Source of the DNA: Rhodoligotrophos appendicifer
Lineage (GTDB): Bacteria > Pseudomonadota > Alphaproteobacteria > Rhizobiales > Im1
DNA: 64,000 bases
Assembly: GCF_007474605.1 (NCBI RefSeq)
Contig: NZ_VHKL01000008.1
Span: 248,001 to 312,000, forward strand
Direction: 5' to 3'
Position 1 is the first letter of the stretch. Every line of letters begins with the position of its first letter. Below the pieces are notes generated by a model. That model did not search any database and was not told the origin of the DNA. It saw only the letters and a list, made by a program, of their open reading frames with translations. Shown piece after piece: positions 29,872 through 38,944 of the stretch. The position numbers and the translations under genes are program-made.

Positions 29872-31505
29872 TCCGATTGAAGGGCGGCCGCATCATCGAC
29901 CCGGTCCGGTCCCGCGACGAGATCGGCGATGTGTGGATCGACGGGGGCCACATCGTCGCCGCGCCGCGCGGCGCCCATGCCCATGAGACCCATGACCTCG
30001 CCGGCCGGATCGTGATGGCGGGGGCGATCGACATCCATTCGCATATCGCCGGCGGCAATGTGAACACGGCCCGGCTCATGCTGCCGGAACAGCACAAGGC
30101 GCATGCTGCCCGCCCCTCCTCCACGCCGCTTTCGGAGCTGGGGTGGTCGACGTCGGACACCGGCCGTCTCTATGCGCAGATGGGGTTCACCACCGTGGTT
30201 GAGCCGGCCGTCGTGCCGAGCCATGCCCTGCACGCCCATCTCGAACTCAGCGACATTCCCATCATCGACAAGGCAGGGCTCACGGTCCTCGGCAATGATG
30301 ATTTCGTGCTGAAGCTCATGCGGGACCGGCAGGGCAAGGCGGCGCTCGCCGATTATGTGGCCCACATGGTGGCGACGACCCGGTCCTTAGGCGTGAAATG
30401 CATCAATGCGGGCGGTGCCGCCGCGTTCAAGGACAATGTCCGCGCCTTCGGGCTCGACGACGAGGTGCCCGGCACCGGTCTCACCTCGCGCGCCATCGTC
30501 ACGGCACTGCAGGACGCAACGGCCCGCCTCGGCATCCCCCATCCCTTGCATGTCCACTGCAACAATCTCGGCATGCCGGGGGCGGCGGAGGTGGCCCTCG
30601 CAACGATGGAGGCCGCCGGCGACCTGCCGATGCATTTCGCCCATATTCAGTTCTACACCTATGGAACCGAGGGCAGCCGCGGGTTCTCGTCGGCGGCGGG
30701 ACGGATCGCCGAGGCCGTGAATGCGCGCAAGACCGTCACGGTCGACATCGGCCAGGTCATGTTCGGGCAGACCGTGACCGTCTCCTGCGACGTCATCCTG
30801 CAATATAAGTCGAGGGCCACGGCTCATCCGCGCAAATGGACTTTGTGGGACGGGATGGGCGATGGCGGAGGCGTCGTGCCCTATCTCTACAAGCCATCGA
30901 GCTATCACAACGCCCTCCAATGGGCGATCGGTCTCGAGCTCTTCCTGCTGATCGAGGATCCGTGGCGGGTGTTCTTCACCACCGATCATCCCAATGGCGC
31001 GCCCTTCACCACCTATCCGGAGATCTTTGCGCTGCTCATGGACCGGGACCTGCGGGCGGAGTGGATCGCAAGACTGCCCGCCTCCGCCATGGAGACCACG
31101 ACGCTGCCGTCGATCACCCGCGAATATACCCTCAACGACATCGCCGTCATGACCCGGGCAGCACCCGCCCGGCTGCTCGGGCTCACGGATCGCGGCCATC
31201 TCGGAGAGGGCGGCATCGCGGACATCTCCGTCTATACGGAGCAAAAGGACAAGGCCGCCATGTTCCGTGCCGCCGATCTCGTGTTCAAGTCCGGGACCCT
31301 CGTCGTCCGCGACGGCCGGGTGGTTGCCGAACCTTACGGTCGCGCGCTGACGCTCGACCTTCCGGCCCCTCGTCAGATGGCGGACAGGCTGGAGGCCTTC
31401 CATCAGGCGACCTATGGGCTTTCGGCCCGTTATTTCTCCGTGCCCGAGGCCGCCATCGGCCGTGCCAACCCCTTCGAGACGGTGCCATGCGCAAGCTCTC
31501 GCTGA
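29868..31505 (+). CDS. fhcA: formyltransferase/hydrolase complex subunit FhcA (hydrolase)
   Basis: A 545-residue amidohydrolase-fold subunit related to archaeal FwdA. The zinc-binding HSH (H57, H59 in AIDIHSHIAGGNVN) and later histidines (PLHVHCNNLG, MHFAHIQFYTYG) are visible, as is FFTTDHPNGAPFTTYPEI. It hydrolyses formyl-methylofuran to formate at the binuclear metal site. It is coupled to fhcB by a four-base overlap and to fhcD by a 19-base overlap. The length matches methylotroph FhcA. Confidence 0.94.
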   Translation: MIRLKGGRIIDPVRSRDEIGDVWIDGGHIVAAPRGAHAHETHDLAGRIVMAGAIDIHSHIAGGNVNTARLMLPEQHKAHAARPSSTPLSELGWSTSDTGRLYAQMGFTTVVEPAVVPSHALHAHLELSDIPIIDKAGLTVLGNDDFVLKLMRDRQGKAALADYVAHMVATTRSLGVKCINAGGAAAFKDNVRAFGLDDEVPGTGLTSRAIVTALQDATARLGIPHPLHVHCNNLGMPGAAEVALATMEAAGDLPMHFAHIQFYTYGTEGSRGFSSAAGRIAEAVNARKTVTVDIGQVMFGQTVTVSCDVILQYKSRATAHPRKWTLWDGMGDGGGVVPYLYKPSSYHNALQWAIGLELFLLIEDPWRVFFTTDHPNGAPFTTYPEIFALLMDRDLRAEWIARLPASAMETTTLPSITREYTLNDIAVMTRAAPARLLGLTDRGHLGEGGIADISVYTEQKDKAAMFRAADLVFKSGTLVVRDGRVVAEPYGRALTLDLPAPRQMADRLEAFHQATYGLSARYFSVPEAAIGRANPFETVPCASSR

Positions 31506-32395
31506 ACGGCGTCGCCATTGACGATACCTATGCCGAGGCGTTCGGGATGCGGGCAACGGCCATCGTGATCACGGCGCCGAACCTCAAATGGGCGCGCCAG
31601 GCAGCCGTCACCATGACCGGCTATGCCACCTCCGTCATCGGCTGCGGCTGCGAAGCGGGCATCGATGGGACTCTGCGTCGTTCGGAAACGCCGGACGGGC
31701 GGCCCGGGGTCCGGGTGCTGCTGTTTGCGGTCTCCACGGCCGAATTGCAGAAGCAGCTGGAGGGTCGCGTCGGGCAATGCGTGCTGACCTGCCCGGGAAC
31801 TGCCTGCTATGCCGGCATCGACGGCGAGGAGACCCTCAAGCTGGGAGCCAATCTGCGCTATTTCGGCGATGGCTGGCAGATCTCGAAACGCTTTTCCGGT
31901 CGGCATTACTGGCGGGTGCCGGTGATGGACGGGGAATTCGTGGTCGAAGCCACCACGGGGCTCACCAAGGCCGCCGTCGGGGGCGGCAACCTCCTGTTCC
32001 TCGCGTCGGGGTGGGATCAGGCCATGGCGGCAGCACAGGCCGCCGTCGATGCCATCGCCACCGTGCGCGGCGCCATCTTGCCCTTCCCCGGCGGCATCGT
32101 GCGGTCCGGGTCCAAGGTGGGGTCCCGCTACAAGAGCATGGTCGCCTCCACCAACGATGCCTATTGCCCGACCTTGCGCGGCATCACCATCAGCGCGCTG
32201 GAGCCCGAGGTGGGCTCGGTCACGGAGATCGTCATCGACGGGCTCGAGGATGCTTGCGTGCGCGAGGCGATGCGGGTCGGGTTGCACGCCGCCGCCTCCC
32301 TGGGCCCGGTTCGGGGCGCGTCCCGCATCACGGCCGGCAATTACGGCGGCAAGCTCGGCAAGTTCCTCTATCCCCTGAAGGAGCTCCTGGCGTGA
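31487..32395 (+). CDS. fhcD: formyltransferase/hydrolase complex subunit FhcD (formyltransferase)
   Basis: A 302-residue homologue of archaeal Ftr, which transfers the formyl group between H4MPT and (methylo)methanofuran. The start LNGVAIDDTYAEAFGMRATAIVITA, the segment TGYATSVIGCGCEAGID and the end ITAGNYGGKLGKFLYPLKELL are family landmarks. The ATG at 31487 lies 19 bases inside fhcA, and the stop shares GTGA with fhcC. In the bacterial complex it docks with FhcA so that methylofuran shuttles between the two sites. Confidence 0.95.
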   Translation: MRKLSLNGVAIDDTYAEAFGMRATAIVITAPNLKWARQAAVTMTGYATSVIGCGCEAGIDGTLRRSETPDGRPGVRVLLFAVSTAELQKQLEGRVGQCVLTCPGTACYAGIDGEETLKLGANLRYFGDGWQISKRFSGRHYWRVPVMDGEFVVEATTGLTKAAVGGGNLLFLASGWDQAMAAAQAAVDAIATVRGAILPFPGGIVRSGSKVGSRYKSMVASTNDAYCPTLRGITISALEPEVGSVTEIVIDGLEDACVREAMRVGLHAAASLGPVRGASRITAGNYGGKLGKFLYPLKELLA

Positions 32396-33288
32396 ACGCG
32401 CTCACCTTCACCCTGCGGCACGCGCCCGAGCAGCGGCTCGACCTTTCGCTGTTGACGCCGGCCACGCTTGCCGCCCTCTCACAGCGCGAGATCGAGCGGC
32501 TGTCCATCGGCACCACGAGGCTCCCTGTGGTGGTCGGCGACATGTTTCGGCTGCGCGGGAGCGAGGCCGGGCGGATCCGCTTCGCCGGCGGTCACGAGCG
32601 GCTCGACATGGTCGGCCACGGCCTGGCGGCGGGCGAGATCGTGGTCGAGGGCGATGTGGGCCAGCAGGCGGGGCGGCTGATGGCGGGCGGGCGGCTCGTG
32701 GTGGCCGGCAATGCCGGACCGCTGCTCGGCTCGGGTCTCAAGGCCGGACGCATCGAGGTCAAGGGCCATGCCGGCGACCGGGCCGGAGGACCGCTGGCGG
32801 GGGAGATGGCCGGCATGCGCGGCGGCAGCATCCAGGTCCGGGGAAATGCCGGCGACCGGGCTGGGGACCGCATGCGTCGCGGCCTGCTGGTGATCGAGGG
32901 CGATGCCGGCGATTACGCGGGCAGCCGGATGATCGCCGGCACCGTGATCATCGGCGGCCAGGCCGGCGCCTATCCCGGCTATCTGATGAGGCGCGGGACC
33001 ATCATCCTGGGCCGGGAACCGTTGCAGCTCAGTCCCAGTTTCGTGGATACGGGCGAGGCGGCGCCGGTCTTCCTGCGACTGCTGTGGCGGTCGCTGGAGC
33101 AGGACGGGTTCGCGGTCGCCGGCCTGGAAGGGTCCACGCGACGGCTGGCAGGCGACACCGCCATGCTCGGGCGCGGCGAGATGCTCCTGCCGCGCAAGGC
33201 TCACACCGTTCACGACACGAAGGACGTGTCTTCGGCACCGATGGCTCCGCCGCAAGGCATCGGGCCCAAACCACGGAAGAAAGGCTGA
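32392..33288 (+). CDS. fhcC: formyltransferase/hydrolase complex subunit FhcC
   Basis: A 298-residue homologue of FwdC/FmdC. The middle is a beta-helix of repeating glycine turns (EGDVGQQAGRLMAGG, AGNAGPLLGSGLKAG, GHAGDRAGGPLAG, GNAGDRAGDRMRRG, and so on; six or so copies of roughly 18-20 residues), the same fold seen in glutamate synthase C-terminal domains. The start is GTG in a GTGA overlap with fhcD. It is a structural subunit that probably holds the methylofuran carrier. A proline/lysine tail closes it. Confidence 0.92.
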   Translation: MNALTFTLRHAPEQRLDLSLLTPATLAALSQREIERLSIGTTRLPVVVGDMFRLRGSEAGRIRFAGGHERLDMVGHGLAAGEIVVEGDVGQQAGRLMAGGRLVVAGNAGPLLGSGLKAGRIEVKGHAGDRAGGPLAGEMAGMRGGSIQVRGNAGDRAGDRMRRGLLVIEGDAGDYAGSRMIAGTVIIGGQAGAYPGYLMRRGTIILGREPLQLSPSFVDTGEAAPVFLRLLWRSLEQDGFAVAGLEGSTRRLAGDTAMLGRGEMLLPRKAHTVHDTKDVSSAPMAPPQGIGPKPRKKG

Positions 33289-33293
33289 CAGCC

Positions 33294-33503
33294 ATGTTCA
33301 TTGCCATCGTCATGACCGTGTGCGCCATCGGGACGGGCGCCGATTGCCATGACGAAAACATCACCTTCGAGGCCTCGTTCTCCCTCAACCAATGCACCAT
33401 GACGGCACAGCCCTATATCGCGCGATGGGCCGGCACGCATCCGCAGTGGCAGGTCAAGAAATGGCGCTGCGAGATCCCCGGCGCGAACGGCAAGACCCTT
33501 TAG
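33294..33503 (+). CDS. small four-cysteine exported protein
   Basis: A 69-residue protein five bases after fhcC, so probably in the same transcript. A short hydrophobic start (MFIAIVMTVCAIGTG) is followed by ADCHDENITF and LNQCTMTAQPYIARWAGTHPQWQVKKWRC. Cys residues sit near 10, 18, 34 and 61. Short proteins of this pattern (Cys-rich, ending in a W-x-V-x-x-W-x-C block) occur widely in Alphaproteobacteria and lack a known function. An fhc-specific role is unsupported. It is certain as an ORF in context, uncertain in function. Confidence 0.7.
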   Translation: MFIAIVMTVCAIGTGADCHDENITFEASFSLNQCTMTAQPYIARWAGTHPQWQVKKWRCEIPGANGKTL

Positions 33504-33641
33504 CCACTCCGAGGCTTCTCATCCCCTGTCGGTTCCAGGCGACGCCACGTCGCCGCGGGTGCGGCATGGCTGCCCCTCGACATGTCACAGACATATGCGA
33601 GAACGCGGGCTCCACCGCGCAGCACAGAGGAAGGGGATTCC

Positions 33642-35321
33642 ATGGCCGAGGTCAAAAGCGATATCGAGATTGCGCGAGCTGCGAGCCCTCAGACGATCCA
33701 GGAGATCGGCGCGAAGCTGGGCATCCCCACTCAGGAACTGCTCCCCTTCGGGCACGACAAGGCGAAGGTCTCGGCGCGCTTCATCGCCTCCCTCAAGGAC
33801 AGGCCCGACGGGCATCTGATTCTCGTCACCGCGATCAGCCCGACGCCGGCAGGGGAAGGCAAGACGACGACCACCGTGGGCCTCGGCGACGGCCTCAACC
33901 GCATCGGACGCAAGGCCGCGATCTGCGTGCGCGAGCCCTCGCTCGGCCCCTGCTTCGGCATGAAGGGCGGGGCGGCCGGCGGCGGCTATGCCCAGGTCAT
34001 TCCCATGGAGGACATCAACCTCCATTTCACCGGCGATTTCCATGCCATCACCTCGGCGCATAATCTGCTCGCGGCCATGGTCGACAATCACATCTACTGG
34101 GGCAACGAGCAGAATATCGACACCCGCCGCGTCGTCTTCCGCCGCGTGCTCGACATGAACGACCGGGCCCTGCGGCAGATCGTGTCGTCGCTCGGCGGCG
34201 TCTCCAACGGTTTCCCGCGTGAGGCCGGCTTCGACATCACGGTCGCCTCGGAAGTCATGGCCATCCTGTGCCTCTCGAATGATCTCGATGATCTCGAGCG
34301 CCGGCTCGGCAACATCGTCATCGGCTATCGCCGCGACAAGACTGCCGTCACGGCCGCGGATATCAAGGCTGCCGGCGCCATGACCGTGCTCCTGCAGCAG
34401 GCGATGCAGCCGAACCTCGTGCAGACGCTGGAGAACAATCCCGCCTTCATCCATGGCGGACCCTTCGCGAATATCGCCCATGGCTGCAACTCGGTCGTGG
34501 CCACCAAGACGGCGCTCAAGCTCGCCGATTTCGTGGTGACGGAGGCGGGTTTCGGCGCGGACCTTGGGGCGGAGAAGTTCTTCGACATCAAGTGCCGCAA
34601 GGCCGGTCTCCATCCCTCCGCCGCCGTCGTGGTCGCCACCGTGCGGGCGCTGAAGCATCATGGCGGCGTCGCCAAGGAGGATCTCAACAAGGAGAATGTC
34701 GAGGCGGTGACGAAGGGGGCCGCCAATCTCGGCCGGCACCTGCGCAACATCGCCAAGTTCGGCGTGCCCGCCGTGGTCGGCATCAACCGCTTCGGTTCCG
34801 ACACGATGGCCGAGATCGAAGCGATCCAGGCCTATTGCGCCGAGTTCGGTGTCGAGGCGATCCTGTGCGAACATTGGGCCAAGGGCTCGGAGGGCATCGA
34901 GGCACTGGCGCGCAAGGTCGCCGAGTTGGCGGAGGCCGAACAGGCCCAGTTCCGCACTCTCTATCCCGACGAGATGCCGCTGTGGGAGAAGGTGCGGACC
35001 ATCTGCAAGGAGATCTACGGCGCCGACGATGTGATTGCCGACAAGGCGGTGCGCGCGCAGTTCGCGGATTTCGAGAAGGCGGGATACGGCACCTTCCCGG
35101 TCTGCATGGCGAAGACGCAATATTCGTTCTCGACGGATCCGAGTCTGCGCGGGGCGCCCAGCAATCACGTGGTGCCTGTGCGCGAAGTGCGGCTGTCTGC
35201 AGGTGCCGAATTCATCGTGGTCGTCTGCGGGGAGATCATGACCATGCCGGGTCTGCCCAAGAAGCCGGCCGCGGAAGTGATCGGACTCAACGATGCCGGC
35301 GAGATCGTCGGTTTGTTTTGA
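33642..35321 (+). CDS. fhs: formate-tetrahydrofolate ligase
   Basis: A 559-residue enzyme (ftfL in methylotrophs) that makes 10-formyl-THF from formate, THF and ATP. The P-loop is [14 protein letters not shown] at about 67-80. [37 protein letters not shown] and the C-terminal [20 protein letters not shown] are diagnostic. It carries C1 from the H4MPT-derived formate pool into folate for assimilation. The ATG at 33642 has a GAGGAAGGGG ribosome site. It follows fhc and precedes a canonical folD across a palindromic repeat. Confidence 0.96.
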   Translation: MAEVKSDIEIARAASPQTIQEIGAKLGIPTQELLPFGHDKAKVSARFIASLKDRPDGHLILVTAISPTPAGEGKTTTTVGLGDGLNRIGRKAAICVREPSLGPCFGMKGGAAGGGYAQVIPMEDINLHFTGDFHAITSAHNLLAAMVDNHIYWGNEQNIDTRRVVFRRVLDMNDRALRQIVSSLGGVSNGFPREAGFDITVASEVMAILCLSNDLDDLERRLGNIVIGYRRDKTAVTAADIKAAGAMTVLLQQAMQPNLVQTLENNPAFIHGGPFANIAHGCNSVVATKTALKLADFVVTEAGFGADLGAEKFFDIKCRKAGLHPSAAVVVATVRALKHHGGVAKEDLNKENVEAVTKGAANLGRHLRNIAKFGVPAVVGINRFGSDTMAEIEAIQAYCAEFGVEAILCEHWAKGSEGIEALARKVAELAEAEQAQFRTLYPDEMPLWEKVRTICKEIYGADDVIADKAVRAQFADFEKAGYGTFPVCMAKTQYSFSTDPSLRGAPSNHVVPVREVRLSAGAEFIVVVCGEIMTMPGLPKKPAAEVIGLNDAGEIVGLF

Positions 35322-35334
35322 GCGCCTTACTCCA

Positions 35335-35470
35335 CCTCTCCCCTTGCGGGAGAGGTCGGAGCGCAAGCGCTACGGGTGAGGGGGCGCCCCAAGCTCGGAG
35401 CCTGCGGCCTCCCCTCACCCTCCCATTGCCGCCGCAATGGGCCCCTCCCTCTCCCGCAAGGGGAGAGGGG
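35335..35470. repeat. dispersed inverted repeat between fhs and folD
   Basis: About 135 bases with mirror-image ends: cctctccccttgcgggagag at 35335 and its near inverse, CCTCTCCCGCAAGGGGAGAGG, at about 35448-35468. Inside are shorter palindromes (GCGCAAGCGC, and CCATTGC-CGCC-GCAATGG at 35423-35439). Such CTCCCCTTGCGGGAGAG elements are scattered in intergenic regions of many Hyphomicrobiales. It separates ligase from folD and may act as an mRNA-stabilising or transcription-attenuating structure. Confidence 0.75.
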
Positions 35471-35486
35471 CAATACGGAGACTCCC

Positions 35487-36389
35487 ATGTCTGCAGTTCT
35501 CATCGATGGAAAGGCCTTTGCCGAGCGCCTGCGCGCGCGCACTGCGGAGCATGTCGCGGGTCTGAAGTCGCTGCACGGCATCACGCCGGGACTCGCCGTC
35601 GTGCTCGTTGGGGAGGATCCGGCCAGCGCCGTTTATGTCCGCTCGAAGGCGAAGCAGACGGTCGAGGTGGGGATGAACTCCTTCGAGCATCGGCTCGATG
35701 CCGCGACGTCGGAGGCCGATCTCCTCACGCTGATCCATGGGCTCAACAATGATCCCGCGGTGAACGGCATACTCGTCCAGCTGCCGCTTCCGGAGCAGAT
35801 TGATTCCGACCGTGTGCTCATGGCGATTGCGCCGGAGAAGGACGTCGACGGTTTCCACGTCATCAATGCCGGGCTGCTTGCGACCGGGCAAAAGTCCATG
35901 GTGCCCTGTACGCCCCTTGGCTCCCTCATGCTGCTGAAGGACGCGCTCGGCGATCTCACCGGCCTTAATGCAGTCGTCGTCGGGCGGTCCAACATCGTGG
36001 GCAAGCCCATGGCGCAGTTGCTGCTGCGCGAAAGCTGCACCGTCACCGTCGCCCATTCCAGGAGCCGCAATCTTCCCGGGATCTGTCGCGGGGCCGACAT
36101 CCTGGTGGCCGCCGTCGGCCGGCCCGAAATGGTCAAGGGTGACTGGATCAAGCCCGGCGCCACCGTTATCGATGTCGGCATCAACCGAGTGCCGGCACCG
36201 GACAAGGGCGAAGGCAAGCACAGGCTGGTCGGCGACGTCGAGTTCGCCAGCGCCTCTCAGGTCGCCGGCGCCATCACACCGGTGCCGGGTGGTGTCGGCC
36301 CAATGACCATCGCCTGCCTGCTTGCCAACACCGTCACCGCGACTTGCCGTGTCAACCGCCTGCCGGAACCGGACGGGCTGGGCAGTTAG
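35487..36389 (+). CDS. folD: bifunctional methylenetetrahydrofolate dehydrogenase/cyclohydrolase FolD
   Basis: A 300-residue canonical FolD. The catalytic YVRSK is at Y50-K54, VQLPLP includes Q98 and KDVDGF includes D121, matching E. coli numbering. [15 protein letters not shown] and [17 protein letters not shown] are present. It interconverts 10-formyl-, methenyl- and methylene-THF, completing the formate-to-methylene-THF route started by the ligase upstream. The ATG at 35487 follows GGAG. No mtdA/fch pair is in the window, so FolD likely fills that role. Confidence 0.95.
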   Translation: MSAVLIDGKAFAERLRARTAEHVAGLKSLHGITPGLAVVLVGEDPASAVYVRSKAKQTVEVGMNSFEHRLDAATSEADLLTLIHGLNNDPAVNGILVQLPLPEQIDSDRVLMAIAPEKDVDGFHVINAGLLATGQKSMVPCTPLGSLMLLKDALGDLTGLNAVVVGRSNIVGKPMAQLLLRESCTVTVAHSRSRNLPGICRGADILVAAVGRPEMVKGDWIKPGATVIDVGINRVPAPDKGEGKHRLVGDVEFASASQVAGAITPVPGGVGPMTIACLLANTVTATCRVNRLPEPDGLGS

Positions 36390-36512
36390 GGGTCTCACCA
36401 TTACGGAAAATGGGGCCTCTCACACCTCGCCCCCCGAGGGGGAGGTCGGCCCTTAGCGGACGGTAGGGGAAGTCACAGGGAACGCACCTGCTATGGGGGA
36501 TAAGCAACCCCC

Positions 36513-36893
36513 TCAATCATATTTCAGGTAAGCAAAGCGCAGATCTTTTTGCGGCGTGCCCTCCAGAGGACCCTCCTCCTCGCCCGGCTGCCACTGGATC
36601 ACCTCTTCGATCTTGCGCGCGAGGGCGAAGTCCTTTTCCGTAATGCCATTGGCGGCATGGTTCTTCAGCCGAACCTCGAACCAGCCATAAGACATCGTGA
36701 TGTCCGGGTGATGCCAGGCGGCCTCCGCCAGATGACCCACCGCATTCACCGCCATCAACGTGCCCTTCCAGCTGTTGGTCTTGTATTTGCGCCGGATCCA
36801 GCCATTCTCCAGATGCCATTTCGGCAGATCCTTCTCCAGGCGGGTCTGTATGTCCGTGTCGCTGAAGGTCTCTTCCCGGGGCTTGTCGTTCAT
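36513..36893 (-). CDS. 4a-hydroxytetrahydrobiopterin dehydratase (pterin carbinolamine dehydratase)
   Basis: A 126-residue PCD/DCoH-family protein. The active-site motif is HLAEAAWHHPDITMSYG (His pair and Asp), followed by GITEKDFALARKIE. It dehydrates 4a-carbinolamine pterins. Genes of this type occur in methylotroph H4MPT islands, where a role in pterin chemistry has been proposed, but phenylalanine hydroxylase recycling is the classical job and no hydroxylase is adjacent. It is divergent from the mtdB operon. A GC-poor, repeat-like spacer (36390-36512) separates it from folD. Confidence 0.88.
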   Translation of the reverse strand: MNDKPREETFSDTDIQTRLEKDLPKWHLENGWIRRKYKTNSWKGTLMAVNAVGHLAEAAWHHPDITMSYGWFEVRLKNHAANGITEKDFALARKIEEVIQWQPGEEEGPLEGTPQKDLRFAYLKYD

Positions 36894-37049
36894 GGTTGAT
36901 CGCTCTCCTGGCTTCTGCCACAGTATCGACGCGAGAGGCGTTGCGACCAGTATCGCTCGGAAGCACCTTCATGCACAGACGGATTTCAGCCGTCTCCTGT
37001 TCGGCGGGCACCGACATTTCGACTGGCCGGCATCACCGGCAAAGGCTGA

Positions 37050-38051
37050 ATGCAGACCATGTTGGACCGGGTGTCCGTTTTGGTGCCAGCGCGCCTCCAC
37101 CTAGGTTTTCTCGATCTCGGCGGCAGCCTCGGCCGGCGGTTCGGCAGTCTTGGGCTGGCCATCAGCGACCCCTTCACTCGCATCAGTCTGCAACGCTCTT
37201 CGCAGTCACTGAGCTCTGGCCCGGACAGCGCGCGGGCCAGCCGCCATCTGGCACGGCTGCAGCGCTTTCTCGATCTCACCCGGCAATCCCATCATCTCCA
37301 TGTGGACAGCGCCATCCCGCCTCATGCCGGCCTCGGCTCCGGAACGCAGATGGCGCTGGCTGTGGCAGCGGCCTTGCGGCGCCTCCACGGCTTGGAGCTG
37401 GATGTCCGGGGCGATGCCGCGCTGCTCGAACGGGGAGCGCGGTCGGGGATCGGCATCGGCCTCTTCGAAACCGGCGGCCTGGTCCTGGATGGCGGGCGCA
37501 CTCCGGTGAGCGGTCCCCCACCCATCTTGGCGCGGCTCGAGTTTCCCCCTGAATGGCGTATCGTCCTGGTTCTCGACCACAAGGTCGAGGGCGCCCACGG
37601 GCCCGCCGAAATCAAAGCCTTCGAAGCCCTGCCCCGCTTTTCCGACGCGTTGGCCGGGGAACTTTGCCGGCTCGCCGTCATGCAGGCGATGCCTGCGGTG
37701 GTGGAGCGTGATCTCGATGCCTTCGGATCAGCCATCACCGAGATCCAACAAAGGCTGGGGGATTACTTCGCTCCTGCCCAGGGGGGACGCTATACCAGCC
37801 CGCGGGTCGCATTGGCCCTGGACCGTCTCGCCGACCTCGGTGCAACCGGCATCGGCCAGAGTTCTTGGGGACCGACCGGATTTGCCTTCACCGCATCGGA
37901 AGACAAGGCCCGGTCCCTGCTCGACCATCTGACCTCCTCCGGAGCGGCCCAAGGCCTCGACGTCCGGATCGTCTCCGCCTCCAATCGCCCCGCTGCCATC
38001 GCCGCCGGCGAACTGGCTCTGGACTGCATGACAACGGATCATCGCCCATGA
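37050..38051 (+). CDS. beta-ribofuranosylaminobenzene 5'-phosphate synthase-like (GHMP family)
   Basis: A 333-residue GHMP-kinase-fold protein resembling archaeal RFAP synthase (MptG) and methylotroph Orf4. It makes the aminobenzene ribose phosphate precursor of H4MPT from p-hydroxybenzoate or pABA and PRPP. Visible landmarks are VPARLHLGFLDLGGSLGRRFGSLGLAI, the GHMP loop PPHAGLGSGTQMALA, and the Gln/Ser-rich GIGQSSWGPTGFAF near the C-terminus. ATGs at 37050 and 37059 are both possible. Its stop overlaps mtdB by four bases. Confidence 0.87.
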   Translation: MQTMLDRVSVLVPARLHLGFLDLGGSLGRRFGSLGLAISDPFTRISLQRSSQSLSSGPDSARASRHLARLQRFLDLTRQSHHLHVDSAIPPHAGLGSGTQMALAVAAALRRLHGLELDVRGDAALLERGARSGIGIGLFETGGLVLDGGRTPVSGPPPILARLEFPPEWRIVLVLDHKVEGAHGPAEIKAFEALPRFSDALAGELCRLAVMQAMPAVVERDLDAFGSAITEIQQRLGDYFAPAQGGRYTSPRVALALDRLADLGATGIGQSSWGPTGFAFTASEDKARSLLDHLTSSGAAQGLDVRIVSASNRPAAIAAGELALDCMTTDHRP

Positions 38052-38944
38052 CCGACAAAAACATTCTGCACATGGTGACGCCGACCAAGCATATGAGCCC
38101 GTTCGACGTGAACATGGCGGCGGATGCCGGCTTCGATGTGCTGGCAACCTATACCGACGCCACGCTCGAAGAGATCACGGGGCTGGTCCAGGATGCCATC
38201 TTCTCCCGGCCGCCGAAGCTCGGCGTGAGGACTGGATTCTTCATCGGCGGCAAGGATGCAATCCTTGCCCTGGACATGCTCGATCACGCCAGAAAAGCCC
38301 TGGTGCCGCCGTTCGGGCTCTCCCTCTTCGCCGATCCCGCGGGATCCTTCACCACGGCCGCCGCCATGGTGGCGGTGGTGGAGGCGCTGCTCGCCAAGAC
38401 CACCCATCTCGAACTGAAAGGCGCCCGGATCGCGATCTTCGGGGCAACGGGCGTGGTCGGTTTCTCGGCGGGCGTCATCGCAGCGCTGGAGGGTGCCGAG
38501 GTGACCCTGGTGGGCTATGACGGACCCGACCGCGTCAAACATCTGGCCCAGGAGATTGCCCGGCGGTTCAAAGCCGAGGCCAATTTCGCCGATGGCAGTT
38601 CGGAGGACAAAAAAACCCAGATTCTCGACGGCACCGACATCGTTCTCGCTGCCGGCAAGGCAGGGGTCCAAGTGCTCAGCACGGCGCAGATCGCCAGCGC
38701 CCCGTCCCTGCTGATCGCCTGCGACGTCAATGCCGTGCCCCCTTCCGGTATAGAGGGGCTGAGCGTTTCGTCGAATGGCGAGCCCATCGGTGATACGAAG
38801 GTCCTCGGCATCGGTGCCTTGGCGGTGGGCGCCATCAAGTATAAAACCCAATTCGGCCTGCTCAAGCAGATGACCGAGGCAAAGAAGCCCGTCACCTATG
38901 ATTTCCGCGATGCCTTCAAATTCGCCCGCGACCTCGTCGGTTGA
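38048..38944 (+). CDS. mtdB: NAD(P)-dependent methylene-H4MPT dehydrogenase MtdB
   Basis: A 298-residue dehydrogenase that oxidises methylene-H4MPT to methenyl-H4MPT in formaldehyde oxidation. The start ILHMVTPTKHMSPFDVNMAADAGFD and the Rossmann loop IAIFGATGVVGFSAGVIAALEGAEV match MtdB/MtdA. The neighbouring mch and fae favour MtdB over the NADP/THF-active MtdA. MtdB and MtdA are close paralogues and the family assignment rests on context. It is ATGA-coupled to the RFAP synthase gene. Confidence 0.9.
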   Translation: MTDKNILHMVTPTKHMSPFDVNMAADAGFDVLATYTDATLEEITGLVQDAIFSRPPKLGVRTGFFIGGKDAILALDMLDHARKALVPPFGLSLFADPAGSFTTAAAMVAVVEALLAKTTHLELKGARIAIFGATGVVGFSAGVIAALEGAEVTLVGYDGPDRVKHLAQEIARRFKAEANFADGSSEDKKTQILDGTDIVLAAGKAGVQVLSTAQIASAPSLLIACDVNAVPPSGIEGLSVSSNGEPIGDTKVLGIGALAVGAIKYKTQFGLLKQMTEAKKPVTYDFRDAFKFARDLVG

